Of a DNA stretch of 7,405 bases, positions 5,631 to 7,405 are shown in pieces. The stretch is from an uncultured Burkholderiales bacterium (GTDB taxonomy: Bacteria; Pseudomonadota; Gammaproteobacteria; Burkholderiales; Burkholderiaceae_E). The stretch lies in the NCBI GenBank assembly GCA_903898725.1, contig CAIUGQ010000327.1, forward strand, positions 1 to 7,405. The letters are read 5' to 3'. Under the pieces are notes generated by a model. The model did not search any database and was not told the DNA's origin. It saw only the letters and a list, made by a program, of their open reading frames with translations. Each line of letters starts with the position of its first letter. Within the stretch, counting starts at the first letter, position 1. A program made the position numbers and the translations under genes.

Positions 5631-6551
5631 TCAGGCGACGCCGTGCTTGCGGAACCACTCGGTCGCGCGCTTCCAGCCGTCCTCGGCCGCGGGCTTGCGG
5701 TACGAGGGCCGGTAGTCGGCGTGGAACGCGTGCGGCGTCTCGGGGTAGACAACGAACTCGGACGCCTTGGCGGCGGCGCTGCCCGCCGACAGCCGCGTCT
5801 TCATCTCGTCGACCGTGTTGACGGGGATGCCCGCGTCGGCGCCGCCGTACAGGCCGAGCACCGGTCCCTTGAGCGTGACCGCGACATCGTACGGATGCAG
5901 CGGCGTCGCGGGGCTGGTCGCGCCGGTCAGGCGGCCGTACCAGGCCACGCCCGCCTTCACCGCGGGGTTGTGCGCGGTGTAGAGCCAGACGATGCGGCCG
6001 CCCCAGCAGAAGCCGGTGATGCCGAGCTTGTCGCGGTTGCCGCCGTTGGTGTTCGCGAACGCGACCGTCGCATCGATGTCCGACATGACCTGGGCATCGG
6101 TCACCTTCGGCACCAGCTCGCCGGTGATCTGGGCGACGGTCGGGTAGGCCTGCGGGTCACCGAAGCGGAAGTACAGCTCGGGCGCGACCGCATGCCAGCC
6201 GGCACGGGCGAAGCGCCGGCAGACGTCCTTGATGTGCTCGTGAACGCCGAAGATCTCCTGGACCACGACGATCGTCGGCGCACCCGATGCGGTGGCCGGC
6301 GCGGCGAAGTAGGCGGGCATCGAGCGGCCGTCGGCGGTGCGGATCAGCACGTCGCCGGCCCGCAGCCCGGTCGTCGGGGTGGTGATGGTCTGGGCCAGCA
6401 GCGACCCGGTCGGCGCGACCGAGGCCGCAAAGCCGGCGACGGCGGAGCCGGCGATGAAGCCGCGGCGATCGAGGCGGGTCGGCGGCACCAGGGAGTCGAG
6501 CTCGGGCGACACACCGTCGGCACCGCGCGCGTCGCGAATCGAATCGTCCAA
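5631..6551 (-). CDS. Tat-exported dienelactone hydrolase family protein (TTG start)
   Basis: A 306-residue alpha/beta hydrolase of the dienelactone hydrolase (DLH, PF01738) family; classical DLH opens dienelactones to maleylacetate, but exported members have less certain substrates. The N-terminus has a twin-arginine signal: LDRRGFIAG (27-35) followed by a hydrophobic stretch and a likely cleavage region near SLLAQT (50-55). The mature part shows QEIFGVHEHIKD (98-109), where Glu99 matches the glutamate that orients the DLH nucleophile; the nucleophile elbow GFCWGG (180-185) with Cys182; YGGADAGIP with Asp239; and ETPHAFHADYRPSY with His274. The Cys-Asp-His triad is therefore intact. No earlier in-frame ATG fits; TTG 6549-6551 lies 6 bases after AGAGGAG and gives the full Tat signal. 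It heads an operon with the transglutaminase-like gene. Confidence 0.9.
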   Translation of the reverse strand: MDDSIRDARGADGVSPELDSLVPPTRLDRRGFIAGSAVAGFAASVAPTGSLLAQTITTPTTGLRAGDVLIRTADGRSMPAYFAAPATASGAPTIVVVQEIFGVHEHIKDVCRRFARAGWHAVAPELYFRFGDPQAYPTVAQITGELVPKVTDAQVMSDIDATVAFANTNGGNRDKLGITGFCWGGRIVWLYTAHNPAVKAGVAWYGRLTGATSPATPLHPYDVAVTLKGPVLGLYGGADAGIPVNTVDEMKTRLSAGSAAAKASEFVVYPETPHAFHADYRPSYRKPAAEDGWKRATEWFRKHGVA

Positions 6552-6557
6552 GGAAGG

Positions 6558-6564
6558 CTCCTCT
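6558..6564 (-). promoter_or_regulatory. Strong Shine-Dalgarno sequence that sets the TTG start of the DLH gene
   Basis: On the minus strand AGAGGAG ends 6 bases before TTG (6549-6551). It is the best ribosome binding site in the window and decides for the TTG start although the reading frame stays open far upstream. Confidence 0.8.
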
Positions 6565-6587
6565 GATATCGTGGGTTCGGATCGGAT

Positions 6588-6620
6588 GTCGCCCGGGGCC
6601 CGTCGGGTGGGGTCGGCGAC
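6588..6620. other. Inverted repeat in the divergent DLH / glucan phosphorylase region
   Basis: GTCGCC (6588-6593) and GGCGAC (6615-6620) form a 6-bp inverted repeat with 21 bases between. A second widely spaced pair, GTTCGGA (6575-6581) and TCCGAAC (6635-6641), encloses it. These could be operator half-sites or leader structure for the two divergent genes, but in such GC-rich DNA chance is likely. A weak -10-like TACGAT on the minus strand (6629-6634) is the only promoter hint; the rest of 6552-6701 shows nothing I can support. Confidence 0.25.
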
Positions 6621-6701
6621 ACGGCCGATCGTACTCCGAACACGGCCCCGATCCGCCGCTTGGCCGACCACGACGCAGGGACACGCCCCGCGCACCACCC
6701 G

Positions 6702-7405
6702 ATGCACCGGCTCTACCACGACCCCGTCGCCGATCCGCCCGCCACGCGCACGATCGGCCCGTTCCTCGCGCGCACCCGCATCGCGTACTTCACGATGGAG
6801 ATCGCGCTGCGTCCGGAGATGCACACCTACAGCGGCGGCCTCGGCGTGCTCGCCGGCGACACCGCGCGCTCGTGCGCCGACCTCGGGCTGCCGATCGTGT
6901 TCGTGTCGCTGCTCAGCCGCCAGGGCTACCTGCGTCAGGAGATCGACGCGGACGGCGGCCAGATCGAGCATGCCGACCCGTGGGAGCCGACGGCCTGGGC
7001 CGTACCGCTGCGCGCCAAGGTCGCGCTCGTCCTCGAGGGCCGCGAGGTCTGGGTCCGGCCCTGGTTGCACGTGATCCGCAGCCCGATCGGCGAGAGCGTG
7101 CCCGTGCTGCTGCTCGACACCCGGCTCGAGGACAACGCGCCCGAGGATCGCGCCCTCACCGACCGGCTCTACGGCCCGGGCGCGGACTACCGGCTCAAGC
7201 AGGAGGCGGTACTCGGCATCGGCGGGCTGCGCGTGCTGCAGGCCCTCGGCTTCGACGTGCGCATCCACCACATGAACGAGGGTCATGCCGCGCTGCTCGC
7301 GCTCGACCTGATGCGCCGTCATCCGCGGCCGCCCGACCCGATCTCCCCGGATGCGATGCGCTACCGGCTCGCGCCGGTCCGCGAGGCCTGCGTGTTCACC
7401 ACCCA
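6702..7405 (+). CDS. glgP: Alpha-glucan (glycogen/maltodextrin) phosphorylase family protein, N-terminal part (truncated by window end)
   Basis: The frame is open from ATG 6702 to the window edge (234 full codons). It matches the N-terminal region of the compact bacterial/archaeal-type alpha-glucan phosphorylases, cytoplasmic PLP enzymes that release glucose 1-phosphate from alpha-1,4-glucans using phosphate. Diagnostic segments are RIAYFTMEIAL (26-36), TYSGGLGVLAGDTARSCADLG (from 42), SRQGYLRQ (72-79), VPVLLLDTRLEDNAPEDRALTDRLYG (from 133), YRLKQEAVLGIGG (163-175), and HHMNEGHAALL (189-199). The visible end, VFTT plus the start of a His codon, leads into the usual TTHTPVPAGHD-like motif. The PLP lysine would lie beyond the window. 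The ATG lacks a clear Shine-Dalgarno sequence; an in-frame TTG at 6660-6662 could add 14 residues but also lacks one. No other glycogen gene is visible, so the symbol is by family only. Confidence 0.85.
   Translation, partial: MHRLYHDPVADPPATRTIGPFLARTRIAYFTMEIALRPEMHTYSGGLGVLAGDTARSCADLGLPIVFVSLLSRQGYLRQEIDADGGQIEHADPWEPTAWAVPLRAKVALVLEGREVWVRPWLHVIRSPIGESVPVLLLDTRLEDNAPEDRALTDRLYGPGADYRLKQEAVLGIGGLRVLQALGFDVRIHHMNEGHAALLALDLMRRHPRPPDPISPDAMRYRLAPVREACVFTT

Noticed and set aside
5643..6566. Long plus-strand open frame (307 codons) opposite the DLH gene
   Set aside because: It is Val/Arg/Gly-rich antisense sequence without domains; the DLH frame has an intact triad and Tat signal.
6552..7322. 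In-frame extension that would make the DLH protein 563 residues long
   Set aside because: It is antisense to the clear glucan phosphorylase gene, lacks family similarity, and would bury the Tat signal in the middle of the protein.
1..7405. Defence system, prophage, CRISPR or mobile-element cargo
   Set aside because: All coding space is explained by common metabolic and transport families with uniform composition; no transposase, integrase, direct-repeat spacer array or attachment-site structure was seen.

Overview
The window is GC-rich (roughly 70% or more by eye), with tightly packed genes and strong G/C third positions. Gene content and protein style suggest a betaproteobacterium, probably Burkholderiales; this is inference, as no rRNA or marker gene is present. 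It looks like an ordinary chromosomal segment of metabolic and transport genes. I see no IS element, phage gene, CRISPR array, tRNA, rRNA or toxin-antitoxin pair.

Layout from left to right. (1) The 3' end of a TIM-barrel amidohydrolase (+, 1-299) is followed by a stem-loop. (2) An SseA-type two-domain sulfurtransferase (+, 381-1229) converges on an MFS transporter (-, 1338-2549). The 108 bp between their stop codons hold a degenerate 20-bp tandem repeat, one unit of which forms a perfect 7-bp hairpin. (3) The MFS gene lies 8 bp downstream of a ZIP-family metal transporter (-, 2558 to about 3334), so the two probably form a coupled operon. The ZIP gene has no ATG, GTG or TTG in frame at its expected N-terminus and may start at CTG. 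(4) Divergent from ZIP is an exported family VIII esterase / class C beta-lactamase-like serine hydrolase (+, 3570-4886). (5) It converges on a transglutaminase-like protein (-, 4912-5628), with a perfect 9-bp inverted repeat enclosing the latter's stop codon. (6) The transglutaminase-like gene starts 2 bp after the stop of a Tat-exported dienelactone hydrolase family protein (-, 5631-6551), which uses a TTG start behind a strong Shine-Dalgarno sequence. (7) Divergent from that operon is the 5' part of an alpha-glucan phosphorylase (+, 6702 to window end).

Functional links. The two credible operons are ZIP-MFS and DLH-transglutaminase; the other genes look like single units. The proteins do not form an obvious pathway. 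The window covers sulfur transfer, divalent metal uptake, an orphan efflux or uptake carrier, two exported hydrolases and glycogen/maltodextrin breakdown. I found no convincing undescribed multi-gene system. The best leads are the unusual ZIP start, the 20-bp repeat that begins in the sseA stop region, and the conserved pairing of an exported DLH with a transglutaminase-like protein that carries Asn at the apparent third catalytic position.
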